From Apostichopus japonicus (taxonomy: Eukaryota; Echinodermata; Holothuroidea; Aspidochirotida; Stichopodidae): a stretch of 64,000 nt of DNA. Where the stretch lies: NCBI RefSeq assembly GCF_037975245.1, contig NC_092564.1, positions 25,289,484-25,353,483 of the forward strand. The letters are read 5' to 3'. The notes beneath the pieces were generated by a model. The model searched no databases. It worked only from the letters and a program-made list of their open reading frames with translations, and was not told the origin of the DNA. The translations under genes were made by a program, and so were the position numbers. The stretch's first letter is position 1. Every line of letters starts with the position of its first letter. This document shows, one piece after another, positions 12,672-26,042 of this stretch.

Positions 12672-15600
12672 ATAATAAACATTATATTTAGAAACGCACA
12701 GTTTTTGAGACCTTTGTATCATTATGCTTGCTTCAAATATTAACATTCCTTGAATCCTTACCCTTGGGTTCTTTCGAATACTTTTGCACTTTCTGTAAAT
12801 TTAGAAAGTCATTTTCAGGCAAATTTCAACACAGCCTTAGCACTGAGACCGTATCTTAATGCGCTAAAAGGTTATGACTTTTGAGAAGATGTATTGAAAT
12901 TTTATAATACTGGCGCAAAAGAATAAAGAACATTGGTTTACCAGACTGTCTCTGCCATTATCTTCTTACTACGCACAACATTTGTTTATTTATAGGTTTG
13001 TTAAAAGATACGTGTATGTATTGGAATGTGAGAAGGATATGTGTGGACGTGGGTTCGTTTAAGCCAGTGTAGGTGTGTGTGGGTTTTTTTTTTTTGGTTT
13101 TCTTTTATTAAATATAAGAAATGAAATGATACCTTCTGAGGCATATTAAGGCATTAATTAGTTATATAATTAGGTCGAAACGCACGGTTGTGCCGCCGAA
13201 AACTACTTTTATTTGTTTTGTGGGACTTGAAACAGGTTTTTAAATAGATACATGTATATGTTTTTAATTGTGACAAGGATGGGTGTGGAGGGCGGGTTCG
13301 TTTAAACTGACGTACGTTTTCTTTATCATTAAATATAAGAAGTGAAATGGTGTATTCTGAGGCATATTAAGGCTATAAACGCACGGTTGTACTGAAAACT
13401 AATTTCTGGGGTCAAAAGGGGGAGGGGGTGGGAAGGGTGACACATTCCTTTATACCGCGTTCGATTGACCTCTTGTCTGTTGAGGGTTCACCTTGGTGTT
13501 ATACATCTACAATTCTATTATCAAGTTTATACGTGACCTCATCACATCAACAGAAATGATGTTTCACAAACCTTTCCTAATCTTTCCACATAAAGTCTCT
13601 GAAATTGGTTACTAGTGGGTAATATACAGAAGTTAACATCTTCTCATAGCTTATGGCCAATCCACTCAACTTAAAGGATCGCTTTATGGGCGTTGGTTTT
13701 ATTTCTTCCTACTTAGAAATTCGACTTTTTTCTGCTGGTTGCTTTACATTCAAATTAATTTTGTTTTTTTGTAGTCCTTTTAAGATTCTTTTTACGTCCT
13801 TTAGGCCTTACAGAATCAAATGAAATCCGAACAGATTTACTTTCAAATTGAGATCACCTTTCCTCAAATGTCAATCATCTTCCCACGTTTATTATTTCCA
13901 AATGTCACACATGGATACACCATAAACAAGAAGGTTCATCTTGAAACAGGAAATATTGGGGGGGGGGGCGGGGGGGGGGGGGTTAAAAGCTTATAGTACT
14001 TTATCAAAGTACAGAAACACGACTAAACTAGAGAGATTACAGGATTCTTCTCGAAGAAGAGGCCAATTTCAGGATACTCGAATACATCCTTGAAAGATAT
14101 ATGAAGGAATAATACAGAGGTAAAAAGAAAAAGTAAATTAACATCAAAGGTATATGAATTTCAGTTCCATGCATACAGCCACATAGACAAAATCAATAAA
14201 TTATATGGGCCTCGAAGTGTTTTAAATGATTAATTTTCCCTTTTTATTATTATTATTTTATAGGCATATATATTATGTTTGTCTCGACTGTTTAGTACTT
14301 CGATTTGGGTTAAAATAACCAGACATGCTAAGTTAGAAAAGGGTTTGGCAGATTCGAGTGACCATTTATGTAGAGCCAGGATTAGCTATAATGGTTAAAA
14401 GTACATTCTTAAATTGAAAGTAAAATTGGATGAAAAATTGGATGAAAAATTTGAAATGGATCTGCGTGCATGGGTGTACACTAAAAAATAGTGCGTTCAT
14501 ATACAACTTATACACTTCATATGTAACATACAGTGCAGATACCGGGCATATTTTTCTTGGGAATGTTTTGGTGTTTTTTTTTTCGATAAAATTCCAATAC
14601 AATTCGATTCAGTAGCAATAAAGTTAATGAGCTCGACTGTATAGTCAATTGTCTTTTCGAAAACCAAAATGAAAACTGTCGTTTTTGAAGAAAAAAAATT
14701 AATATCCGAATGCATTTGTTTAATGCTTATATTAAAGAGTAACTGGCAAATGGTTATTAAAATCAAGAGGAATGATGTATTACCTTGATCTCGTGAAGAA
14801 AGTTTAGCTGGTGTCTATAAATTTGATTTAATGCAACCTTATTGCGAACATAACGTTCGGTAATAACACACAACTTCTCTATAGAGGTTCAATATTAGTT
14901 GTTAATATTTATATTATTAAATATAGGTGATTCATCACGCAAAGTATAACTGCAGAGGCTAGTTTAACCAGCCTATAATAAGCCAGCCCGTCACAAAGCA
15001 AGACGAAATCAATAGAAAAAGGCTACTGGTTGTATAATGCAAGACGGCAGGGTGATGTAAAAAAATCATCATTATTAAATACCCTCTGTTATTATTTGAA
15101 GCAAAATTAATATTTTTGGCAGCGTTCTTAGAGTTTTATGGTCTATATGATTAACATTAACGATTATGACATGTATGAAAGGCTGACGGAAGGAGGCAAT
15201 TCATAATACATATTTGAATATGTTTTCAAATTTAAGGTGATTATCTTGCAAACAGAGTTAGATGAAAAGTCTCATATTGTATTTGTCTTTCTCGAAAATG
15301 ATACCCCTTCCCCCTGCATGCACGGGAGTTATGCATAAGGGCACCCCCCCCCCAACCCACACCTCAAATCTACTTATTAAAATCCTGGATCCGGCCCTGT
15401 GTAACTGCGTATGTTAATCTACATCTCTTGAACATGCACAGTCACACAGTGTTTACTTATAAAGTACGGTAGGGAGTGACAAACGCAACGTGTGAAGTAT
15501 AGGCCTATTCTTAGGATAGACTTAGTAAGGAATGACCCTTGTTGTCGAATTAAGTCCAGAATCTCATCAACTCATCAATTTTCAAGCTTATTTCAGTATT

Positions 15601-16333
15601 TTCAAGTCAATTAGCATATTGTGTAATGTACCACTACGTGTAATATAGAGCAATATGCCTTTATATGCTGTTGAATTTCAAACTCATTTCCAGTACTCTT
15701 TTTATGAACTTTCTTTTCCGTTATCATCGAGACTCTTTGTTTGTTACCCAAGAACCATCAAAACCATCACCCAAAAAAAAAAAATAAACTTGACTTATTG
15801 GGAAAATGTGAGTCTTAAATGTCGCGAGATTATCAGGGATTGACAGAGGATTAAGAATTACAGGGCGGATTAAGACCAACCGTGTTTTAATCTTTCCGTA
15901 ACCTATGCAGGTTTTACGCTCAGATCAAAAAACATCTTCAACTCTATACAGAGTGTATATACATATATTATTGATAAAGAATATCTGAATAGTTTTGCCG
16001 AGAAGAGTTCAAAGATTTTAATACCAAAGGGTGACATTGTCTGCGAGGCCTCTTATAAGTTTTATCAGATAAAATCATTTGTTTAGTTCAGGTATTGATA
16101 TAAATGTGATCAAGCTAATAGTTGGCATTTTAGGCTGATGGCATACCGTCGTGAAAAAAAAGTAAGCGTTGAAGAAATGGATTTCTAAAGAACTCCCTAA
16201 ATTTTGGATTACACGGTCTTAATAATAATTTGTAGTAATAATTTATTTATTGACGTCTTTCGCGCTTCCAGAAGATATAGGGTGTGTTCAAAGTGTCTTA
16301 TATTCATTTCCATAAATTCAACCTCTTCTGATC
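12672..16333. other. Intergenic DNA with a diverged tandem duplication
   Basis: No gene is supported. A segment of about 200 bp is duplicated: about 12996-13205 and about 13228-13405 share aaatataaga..tgaaatg, ctgaggcatattaaggc and aacgcacggttgt in the same order. Poly-G runs lie at 13960-13981. A lone MITE-like right end (ATCCTGGATCCGGCCCTG) stops near 15399. Confidence 0.55.
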
Positions 16334-16691
16334 ACCCGACACTCATAGCTATTTAGTACAGTAACTACTGTTCATGTTCCACAACCGTGCATCAGTATAA
16401 CTACTGCGCTGTGTTCGCAACACCGTAACATGTGTTACAGTTGGCACAGTACTTACTGGAAAGCTGTTAGCTGAGTCCGACAGGTGAAAATTTGCAGTAA
16501 TTAAAAAAAAAAAAAAAGGTTTACATTTTGTAATTTTTTTTTTAAATTTTTAAATTTGCAGTAAGAAAATACTTGCAGTAATTACTGTGCCACCTGTAAC
16601 ACATATTACCGTTTTACGTACACAGCGCAGTATTTACTGATGCACGCTTGTGGAACATGAGCAGTAGTTAATATACTATGAGTATGGGCTG
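16334..16691. mobile_element. Foldback / long-TIR MITE (about 358 bp)
   Basis: The left arm (from about 16341) and right arm (to about 16685) are reverse complements over more than 100 bp with scattered mismatches. For example ACTCATAG, CATGTTCCACAA and GTGTTACAG on the left pair with their complements on the right. The centre is a poly-A and poly-T region near 16502-16550. The octamer TTCTGATC flanks both sides (16326-16333 and 16692-16699), which looks like an 8-bp target duplication. No transposase is present. Confidence 0.75.
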
Positions 16692-19600
16692 TTCTGATCC
16701 ACTCCTTCCGTCCTACCCCACCCTCAAGTCGCAAAAGTTATCATCTTTATTTCTTTCGTTATCCTCTTTAGTATAACGGAGGTATTGTTCAAGAATATTT
16801 TCTATGTCCAAAATGTTTCAACCATGCAGCTGTTCATATACCTAACCTAATCATTTTGCCGACAATAATAATATAAGCCCAGAATCTTATATGTAAATGA
16901 GCCACATCTGTTATGTATGCTGAAAGTCAAAGCTTTCGGTGTTTTTTCCTTTCTTTTTTAAAGGCACAGACCTTCCGGATGTCATAAATATCTATATTGT
17001 CGGGATATATATTCGTACTCGTGCATTTGCACGACACATGATGTAACCAATCTATATAGATAAAAACAAGCTATAGCGTGATATAACTTGACCCAAATCG
17101 ATAAACCGTCATTGTTAACCGAGTCATAAAATTCGTAAAACTTTCATCCGTTTTCACTTTCTGTAAAATTTTACTATATAACTTTATTAGTCCATAACTG
17201 TTTAGCTGAAATTTGTATGCCACGTGTGACTTCTATTATATACGAATATCATATTTTTTCTCTGAAAATATAATTATTTTGCGGGATATAAACCAATATT
17301 TCTATAATGTATTTTCATCAGACAATTTGTATACCATAACACAGTTGTAATTGGTCCATTAATCCTATATACCAGCTGGGGTATACCTCTATATAGCTAT
17401 ATATACAATGTAATGATATAGTACCGCACATTTCGACATTTAGACACAAATTGCGTGTTATTATCAAAACATTCCGTCTCTATGGTAAACAAAAATAGTT
17501 TATTTGTAGGAACATGGAATGTTGAAATTATAATGAGAAATGTGCCAAAGGTGCCAATTTTTTATGTGACACAATTTTCAAAGGACGTACCGATGATGCA
17601 GGAAATATGGAATAAATGTAATCCCAATATACATTTATTTTTATTTTTAAATAATATATAATAATTTCCCCGAGTTTGTATTATACAAATTTTCGTAACT
17701 GCAAGTTTCAATTCTTCGATCGGCATTCAAATCAACTTTTTTTCCTTGTACCTAATTCTCTGTTGCCAAAATGTCGAACTAAATAAGCTTGGAGAAACAT
17801 TACGATCATAATAACACTGTAACAAAAACATAACATAAATATTCTAGAGGGTATTACCACAATAATATATATATATAAACCAAAAATTGTCAAACTTGGA
17901 TTTAATCCCTTCTAAGAACTGTAATCTTAACTAATATACTATATCTTGCATTTTTGTTCCGGCCTGGGTAACATCAGATTACAACTGTCTAAATCTAGTT
18001 TTATTATCTTCAGAAATAAGCCAGAAATCCCACAAGATGATATCCTCTGGAGATTATGCACGTCAAAATTAATTCATTCCAATACCTGAACAACTTATAA
18101 GAGCTTTTTGACATTTTAAAGACACATTTTTTTTTTCTAGACAAATATTTTCCCGACCTGTGCATGCTCTTGCAAAGAGTCAACATTATCTTTTCTGTTA
18201 TTCATCTGCAGTAAAGGATGGAGAGTATATAAGAAACTGACGCATTTTTGTGAGGTGCTTTAAAATTTCATCAAATATCAAGGATACCTTGGACTTCCTG
18301 ATGAACCCCACAGGGGGATATACTTCAATGGTTAATAAAGGGGCCTATAGAGAGAAGAGAAAATATACAAGGCAAGACAAGTGTATGGTATATTCTTTCG
18401 GAAAAACTATAGTAGAGAGGGGAGAGCGAGAAAGATTGAGAGCTAGTTATACAATAAGCCAGGCCGCTGAGTTAGTCTGTTAGTTGTGTTCATCTTCAGA
18501 AGATGAAGAATATAATCAGAAATATACATTGCATGAGTGCGTTTTACCGATTTCGAGGAATTTAGAACTTGATATATATAAAAGAAAGGTAATTTAGAGC
18601 AGGCTTTGTGTAGCCTGCAGAAGGACGAGTTCATAACCTCACTTTCATATGTTGTTGTTTTTTTTTTCAAAATTTCGTGACTTATAGTAAGTAGAATGTA
18701 ATGTACACAAAACGTTCGGCGTTTTCTCTATAATAATTTTAAAATTATGAAAAGAAAGATGGCTTTTCAGAAATGAATATGTCTGATATCTTAAAGTATA
18801 TCAGAAATGATGATCAAACAAACACGCCATGCAGGGTACTATATTGGTTATTGGCCTATACGCATATTTCAGAATTTGAGCGATTTACAGTTACTATGGT
18901 ATGCTTAATCGCTATACCGTAATCGCGATACCGTACCTTCAGGAAAACCGTTAATAAAATATATCTTCCAAACAGATGCATGATGGGAAAACTGCTTCGT
19001 TTGGTTGCTTTACGTCAATTTGTGGTGTACGTGCATGTCATCATAATGTCACTTATAGTTTTTGTGTCTCATATTTTAGCGATAAGTAAATTTTTTTTGT
19101 TTTTTTTATTGTTTTGCATTTTGAACTTTAATGGCATAGTAAGACAAGATTTTGCAGAATATTGTACGTTGTTCTTAATGATCGCCAAACAATTGCTAAC
19201 ACCCACGCAAAATATCCATACGCTTGTGTGTACGTGTTTGTGTATGTGTGGATATAGGTCTGTATATGTGTGTGTGTTTGTTTGTTACAAAATCGTCAAT
19301 GGTTCGAGTTCGTCGGCAAAGTTATCGATTTTAACTAAAATCGCATGAAATTGCAGTAATAGGTCAGAAATCGTAAACGTGGAATTAAAAGAAAATAGAG
19401 CTTTTAACAAATGGTTTGAGAAAAAAAGTAATATTATGGTAAGTGGTTTTTTATTCATGAGTGAGATGTGTTATTTGCTTCACCAAAATCCAAGTTACCA
19501 TCGCAACATATTTTGACTGTTGTTCTAGTGTTTGCTGAATTATTACTTAATAACTGGGTGAAACTACTAAGAATCTATCAGAAGATGATTCTTTTCCACT

Positions 19601-22079
19601 TTATGCTAAATATTCTCTTGAATTTTTATTTTTTTTCTACAAGTTGTCACCAAAACTTTAAAAGCATGTACAGGCATCTTTTAAATGACTCAATAACAAC
19701 AATGACAACAGATGTAAAGTAATGTGAAGTATTCTTTAAGTTTATATAAATAGTGATCTGCATAATAATATCTGAACAGAATTTTGCCATATTGTCTCTT
19801 CTCGATGGAGTAAAAAAACACACACATAAAATCAGGTAGCTTGTAAATAGCATCTTTCTCGATAAAATTCACCTAGGATTAATTAAAAGCCGTTAATACT
19901 AGTCATAAACAATTAGCTCCATAGAAATATAGTCAATGCCAGAACAATTAATGATTCCCTATGGGGTGCAATGACCGTATTACTATATTACAGAGTTATA
20001 CAATTAAAATGGCAAGATTTCACTTAAATGATTACTGACAAATCTAAGGTGTAAATTTCTGTCTTAAGGGGCATTTTCTTAAAGGTCATTTGTATTGTGT
20101 CTAAAATATGCTGCAAAGTCTTATAATGGTCACATCCATTTTCAACAGGCATTTTACTCGCTCTCTAGTAGTGTACTTACCCGCACTGAGATATCACCCT
20201 GCAGTTGGGACAAATTTTGCCATACTGCACTTGCATGTCCTGAGTGCTTCAATGCACTAACATTGACAGTATGAACAGCTTGAATATCCTATTTCTATGA
20301 GAAATAGGGTAGGAACTATTTATACTGTCAGTACGAGTGCTTTGAAGCATGATATGGGAGGAGAGTATCGAGTTGTATATTAGCATATTTAAATTGTCAC
20401 AACTGCGGCTGGAGATATTGAATTTTCCATGAATAATTATGAGGACCCGGACCTCCAGAAGAATCCTTTTGAAAAACTAGTAACTAGTAATTTTTAGAGT
20501 TATGCTTAAATTTGGGACCAACATCTGATGAGCTTTAATGTAGTGTGAACATTCTCTACTAATATGGGGGGAAATTATAAACTTAAAGAGTAAAAATGCT
20601 CAAGATCTCTAATGATGATACTAAAATTAAACGAGGGTTCTTCATTGTTTTGTTTTTTAAATATCCTTCTTTTTTACATAAACTGAAATAAAAATTAACA
20701 TGCATATTATATTTCGCGCTAACGTTATATTATTGCATTCGAGATGGTTATTCGCTATACAACTTTAACATGTGCAAGGAAGTATAAAGTATATACAACA
20801 TCAACTCCCCGACGGTATGCGTTTAAAATGTATGTATGTAGCGCGTGTCATTTAAGATTAATTGGCCTTCGATGTAGTTTTGACAATATTCTATATAATG
20901 TGCATGATAGACACGATCCAATAGTTACATAAAAGATCATCTAACTTGCTCTAAGACACCGCATTTGGTAAAGTAATTATTGCAAACTCCCAATGTATTT
21001 TGCGCTACAATGGACGGTAGAATTAGGTCGTTCGAATAGATCAATCGATTAATGAATGAAGAACGTTACTTATTAGTAAAATGCTCTGCAGTGATCGTAA
21101 ACAACATAAAAAAGAAAGACAAAGATTGACATTTTAAGGTCACTTTTAATTTAGCTTCGGAAAGCGAAAGTGGCGCAGCCCCCCCCCCCCCCCCTTATGT
21201 CAAGACTTCTAGAAACGATATAGTAGATTGCAGCCTACAGTCGTTGTTTACGACGTTAAGAAATCACGTGGTGTGCATGTATGTGTACAAAGTAGAATGG
21301 CTTGAATGCTTACACTGTATCACTTTAAGAACAAGACAGCAAAACTGCAGTGCGGTATCGATGATGCTACATGAATAATCTTATAAGAATGTGACACATT
21401 AGGCTGTAGGGTATAGCCAGGATGAACAAAATTACTTCAATTTAATTAGTACAGCAAAAAGCATTAAGATATGACAAACAATATTCACATTGGCAGCTGA
21501 TGATAGAGATGGAAATTTTCTTGTATTCAGCATATTGATTGAGGGACAACAGGCCTATTCTACTCAATGTGGTACACCTACAAACCGTACATTAAGCAGG
21601 CGCCGGGTGATTTTTGCCCCTGGTCCCCAAGGTTGTGCGTCTGCTTTGCCTTTAAAACATCTAACTAACCGACAGTTAGTTTTCGTAAACGGCGCCTGGT
21701 CATTTCCCCAACGTTACTATAGCCAAACCCGAAGTTTTTATTTGGCAGTGAATCTAAACAATTTCGAAATACGACGGTTAACTTCAACAACGGAAGCAAA
21801 GATATAAAACCGATGATTCGCAATGATATCGTCCATTCCAATAGTAATGTATATACAAACAATACAACGTTTATTACACACCTTTGTGTATGCAGCGACG
21901 TGCATTGGAAACTCCAAAAGTTACAGACAAAGGAGATTTGGTATAGACTTCTGATTCTTATCTACGGATGCCCTTAAGCTAATTTCTAATTGCCAACAGC
22001 CTCTCCTATTTTTATGAGGCGAAACGCTCATGTTATCTAATAGGCTGGTCGGTGGGAGATACGGTAGATTATCAAACAA
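16692..22079. other. Intergenic DNA, no gene seen
   Basis: No coding exon is supported. It includes a fold-back hairpin at about 20243-20349 (listed separately) and a run of about 16 C at 21179-21194. Open frames of up to about 120 codons at 18980-19348 and 21490-21807 have no recognisable domain and low-complexity composition. Confidence 0.5.
20243..20349. repeat. Fold-back hairpin of about 105 nt
   Basis: The outer arms GTGCTTCAATGCACTAACAT and GACAGTAT (20243-20272) pair imperfectly with ATACTGTCA..GAGTGCTTTGAAGCAT (20321-20350). At the centre CTATTTC and GAAATAG form a tight inner stem around 20289-20308. It could be a small MITE remnant or a hairpin RNA precursor; sequence alone does not decide. 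Confidence 0.5.
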
Positions 22080-22330
22080 AGTTTCCACAATTTGACCCCA
22101 ACTACATGCTAAATATGAAATTGGTCGAAGCTTCCCTTCTTGAGATATCGTGTTTACAAGGTTTGCACAATTTGACCCCTAGTGACCCCAAATGACCTTT
22201 GACCTCACCAAAAACAATACGGATCTTCTACTTAATGTGGTACTCCTATACACGCCAAATATGAGATTGGTCCAAGCTTCCTTTCTGAGATATCGTGTTT
22301 ACGAGCCATGCGTCACACACACACACACAC
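22080..22330. repeat. Dispersed-repeat-like block with duplicated sub-units
   Basis: The phrase CACAATTTGACCCC occurs twice, and AATATGAAATTGGT/AATATGAGATTGGT followed by AAGCTTCC and GAGATATCGTGTTTAC occurs twice, about 125 bp apart. The block ends in an (AC)n run at 22316-22330. It includes TGACCCCAAATGACCTTTGACC, a cluster of TGACC half-sites. I recognise this phrase style from repetitive DNA of marine invertebrates, but the family name is unknown. Confidence 0.55.
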
Positions 22331-22393
22331 TTACTAATCCACCTGCATGACTACAAAGGTTACGATTATCATCGAAATCAATAACTCATAACC

Positions 22394-22478
22394 GTTCAGG
22401 GGTCGAGCACATGACCTCTCAGTAAATCCTATATGTTTCATTTCATTGCATGCGACCGCCTTCACTTCGACCATGGCA
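22394..22478 (-). mobile_element. tRNA-like SINE head (Ser/Leu-type)
   Basis: On the minus strand: a box-A-like TGGTCGAAGTGAAGGCGG, then GCAATGAAATGAAAC, then GAGAGGTC and a box-B-like GTGCTCGACCCC. The word order matches the better copy at 32436-32523 (GCAATGAAAC, GGGAGGTC, GGTTCGAACCCC). It is too diverged to be a working tRNA. Confidence 0.5.
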
Positions 22479-23337
22479 GTCGAATGATTGTAGGCAAAGA
22501 TCATTATAGGTTCAAGCAAAATACGCTTCCCAAACTGCAGCTAACAGCCACCCCTCCCCTCCCCCACCCATCCCCGCCCCTTCCTCCGTTTAACAAGCGT
22601 TGTTGTGCAAGAAACAGACACTCATTTCACCTATAAAATTAAGACATTGTTTATTCCATTCTTTAGATTGCTCATTTTCTTTTTTCATTGCCGTGGTTTA
22701 TAACAGCCATCGAGAACACCCAGTCAGGAACTGCGACAAAAAAGCGAGTAAAAAAAAAGAAATTTAATTTATAAAGACGTATTTTCCGGCTGCTTGCCTA
22801 CCTGGCCATTGAATTATATCAGCTTCATCGGTTCGCTTTCAATAAGCTTGTCCAGTCTGCTCTGAGAACAAGACAAACAACATTTTGATCATTTTAAATC
22901 ACGAGAAATTAATCACGAACCCTCTTTAAAATGTTTTGTGACGAAAATATATGATATAAGCAGAGACAAATGTATGCCCGTCAACCACTCAGAGATACAG
23001 ACTGTATTCATAAGTCGGAGCTCTATTAATCCCTACAGGCATTGTAGGAACTGCTGTAGGGTAAAAATAATTAAAAACATAAGGCCGTGTTCGATACCGA
23101 CAACCAGAAAGGAAAAACGCATGTTTGTTAGCAAATAGACGCAAGTCTTTTTTTTACTGTAGTAGCAATAAGAGTCGTCTGTAATTTATGATTTTGTGTC
23201 CAGTTCGTATAGCTGATGAAATTGTTGATACGCTGCTTATATCCCATCAGTATATTCAAACAAAAATGAAACAAGGCATTCTCGGACAGTTTTGACGAGG
23301 TTTGCATGGATCTAGATCCGGTCGATTAAAGGTGATT

Positions 23338-23452
<115 letters not shown>

Positions 23453-23810
23453 AATTTATTCTTATATAGCGCTTTACATCAAAAGAATGATCTCAAAGCA
23501 ACTTCACAGAAACGCATAAAAAATACAACTTAAAAAGTATTACAGCTTAAAAATAATACAATCTAAAAATATTGCATCCTAAGAATTACAGAAATAAATA
23601 ACTAACAATAATTAATAAAAAACAATAAAATTCAGAAATTAAAGACAAAAGCAATAAAATATGACAGCATACAATAAAACTAAAATACTAAACTATTACA
23701 GCCGAAGAAATAGCAACAATAAGACTATCAAAACAAAAATAGAAAATGAATTTCAATATAAAACAATCAAAACATGGCAAGATGGTAACACAATCAATAT
23801 GACTGGAGGT

Positions 23811-26042
23811 TTAAAAAGAATAATACTTTCGAAAAAGGTGAGTTTTAAGGTGTGCCTTAAAAACATTGAATGATGGAGCTGCCCTGATGTCATTGGGGAG
23901 TGCATTCCATAGATCAGGTGCAAAATAGGCAAAGGATCGTGCGCCAAAGCTTTTTTGGGCGAATCTGCCAGGCTCTAGTCGTATCTCCATAGAATGTCTG
24001 TTCCTCTGTCGTGTGCGATTTGCAATCTGCATGGGCTCTGGAAGAGCCTGACGACTGATCAGAGAGCCAAGATAGTGAGGGGCAGTGCCATTTATAATAT
24101 TGTAAGTTATGACTAGAGACTTAAATTCGATCCTTGCGGAGACAGGTAACCAATGAAGGTCAATCAATATGGGTGTGATGTGTTCGTGCCTCCTGCTCCG
24201 TGTAACCATGCGTGCTGCCGAGTTTTGAATCAATTGAAGACGTGCCAGTTGCTGTTGCTCAATTCCATATAATAAACTATTACAATAATCAAGGTGCGAT
24301 GTAACAAATGCATGAATTAATCTTTCTGTGCTTGTGCGATCTAAGAGCTTACGAATTTTCCCAATACGATACAATGAGTATGATGCTGACTGACAAATTT
24401 TTGAAACATGACTTGACATAGAACTGAATTCATCAAATTGCACTCCTAAATTTCTGACAACGGAAATGGGTTTAATATGAGTAACACCAACTCTGAAACT
24501 AGATATGTCTGCTTGAACTTTTCGGAACTTACTGTGAAAATGAATTACTTCTGTTTTGCTATCATTGAGTACAAGTCGATTTGATGCCATCCACTCACGA
24601 ATATCATCTATGCATTTTTCAGGTATGAATTTCCAGTCAAATAGATGTTTACACGAAAAATACAGTTGTGTATCATCGGCAAAAAGCATAAAGTCAATAT
24701 CATTGGCTAAAATAATGTCTTCGAGTGGGGATGTATACAAGGTAAAAAGAATCGGCCCAAGACCGCTTCCCTGTGGTACACCGCAAAATAATGGTTCATC
24801 GTCCGAATAACAATTGTCAATACAGACACGTTGAGTACGTCCTCGAAGATATGAATCGAACCACTTTAACGCAATACCATTTATGCTAAACCGATGCTCC
24901 AAACGCTGCAGTAAAATATCGTGGTCAATTGTATCGAATGCGGCGGTAAGATCGAGTAGGACTAAAATACACTCTTTATGATTGTCCATTGAAACTAGAA
25001 TGTCATTTCTTACACGAAGCAACGCGGTTTCTGTGCTATGGTTTCTTCGGTATGCAGATTGAAATTTCGAATAAAGAGAGAATTGGTTAAAATATTCATC
25101 AATTTGATTAAAACACATGTTCTCTAAAAATTTATGTTCAAATAAAAGGTTGGAAACGGGACGATAATTTGATAAAACATCAGGATCCAGTCCGGGCTTT
25201 TTCAATAATGGTCTGACAAGAGCGCGTTTATGACGTCGCGGAACAGTCCCTGCTTCGAAGGAAGTGTTGGCAATGTTAACGAGATCATCCACTAGTTCTG
25301 GTAGGCAAAGTTTAACGAGCTGAGTTGGCATCGGATCGAGCGCTGAAGATTTCGAGTTCATAGCTGAAATACGTTTGGTCGCGTCGTCACGGGTAATTGG
25401 CTTGAAGTTCGAAAAGCTATGACTAGGTGGGCACGGTGGTAAACTTGGCTTTGTAACATCATGGAATGTATCGCGTAATTTCCTGATCTTCCCACAGAAA
25501 AAGTCAGAGAAATCTTGCGCCATTTGCTGGGGATCGTTGTGCTTAGGTAGGATGGCACCAGTTGACTTCTTGTCTCCTGTGATCTCATCAACCACGGCAA
25601 ACAGCTTCCTGGTGTTGGCGGACTGTATGCGAGAACGGTGGTACTGAGTTTTAGCTCTCTCGCATTCGTCATGGTAAGATGTTCGGGCACCATGGAATAT
25701 TTGCTTGTTAATCTCCAGCGGTGAGCTGAGCCAAGCTCGTTCTAAACGGCGAACATTATTCCTCAGAAGTCGGAGTTCATCTGTGTACCACGGAGCTCGA
25801 GCTTTGTTCACAATTACCTTCTTTTTCGCAGGAGCAAGCATATCCATAACGTCAGACAGTTTCTTACCGAAGTTGACTGATAACGTGTCAACTGAAATGC
25901 CGTACTCATCATCACTGTCAACAGGCTTGTATTTTTTAATCGCCTCTACCAGCTGGTCACTTCGGATAGATCGAATGTTCCGTATAACACGTGTAGTTTT
26001 TGTCGCGTGGGGTCGTGAAATGTCCGTGATGAATTTTATCAA
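23811..26042 (-). CDS. LINE ORF2, reverse transcriptase portion
   Basis: 743 open codons. The reverse transcriptase spans about residues 260-510: YRPVSNLL (293-300), catalytic LDLTAAFDT (363-371), GVPQGSGLGP (421-430) and the active-site FADD (454-457) with both aspartates kept. The C-terminal tail has HWLPVSARIEFK and LPNDIRAAPSFNVFKAHLKT, as in CR1/L2-like elements. The listed start is only where the frame opens. Upstream, the same frame reads PSDHSLI, the last endonuclease motif, so this is the downstream half of one polyprotein cut from the endonuclease by a frameshift near 26098. The long open frame with intact catalytic residues suggests a young copy. It copies LINE RNA into DNA at the nicked target. 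Confidence 0.9.
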   Translation of the reverse strand: MIKFITDISRPHATKTTRVIRNIRSIRSDQLVEAIKKYKPVDSDDEYGISVDTLSVNFGKKLSDVMDMLAPAKKKVIVNKARAPWYTDELRLLRNNVRRLERAWLSSPLEINKQIFHGARTSYHDECERAKTQYHRSRIQSANTRKLFAVVDEITGDKKSTGAILPKHNDPQQMAQDFSDFFCGKIRKLRDTFHDVTKPSLPPCPPSHSFSNFKPITRDDATKRISAMNSKSSALDPMPTQLVKLCLPELVDDLVNIANTSFEAGTVPRRHKRALVRPLLKKPGLDPDVLSNYRPVSNLLFEHKFLENMCFNQIDEYFNQFSLYSKFQSAYRRNHSTETALLRVRNDILVSMDNHKECILVLLDLTAAFDTIDHDILLQRLEHRFSINGIALKWFDSYLRGRTQRVCIDNCYSDDEPLFCGVPQGSGLGPILFTLYTSPLEDIILANDIDFMLFADDTQLYFSCKHLFDWKFIPEKCIDDIREWMASNRLVLNDSKTEVIHFHSKFRKVQADISSFRVGVTHIKPISVVRNLGVQFDEFSSMSSHVSKICQSASYSLYRIGKIRKLLDRTSTERLIHAFVTSHLDYCNSLLYGIEQQQLARLQLIQNSAARMVTRSRRHEHITPILIDLHWLPVSARIEFKSLVITYNIINGTAPHYLGSLISRQALPEPMQIANRTRQRNRHSMEIRLEPGRFAQKSFGARSFAYFAPDLWNALPNDIRAAPSFNVFKAHLKTHLFRKYYSF

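Noticed and set aside
15300-15399. Complete MITE ending CTGGATCCGGCCCTG
   Set aside because: No left terminus or matching 8-bp flank was found, so only a lone end is noted.
18980-19348. 122-codon hydrophobic plus-strand frame
   Set aside because: AT-rich and TG-repeat composition, no family resemblance, no splice or promoter support.
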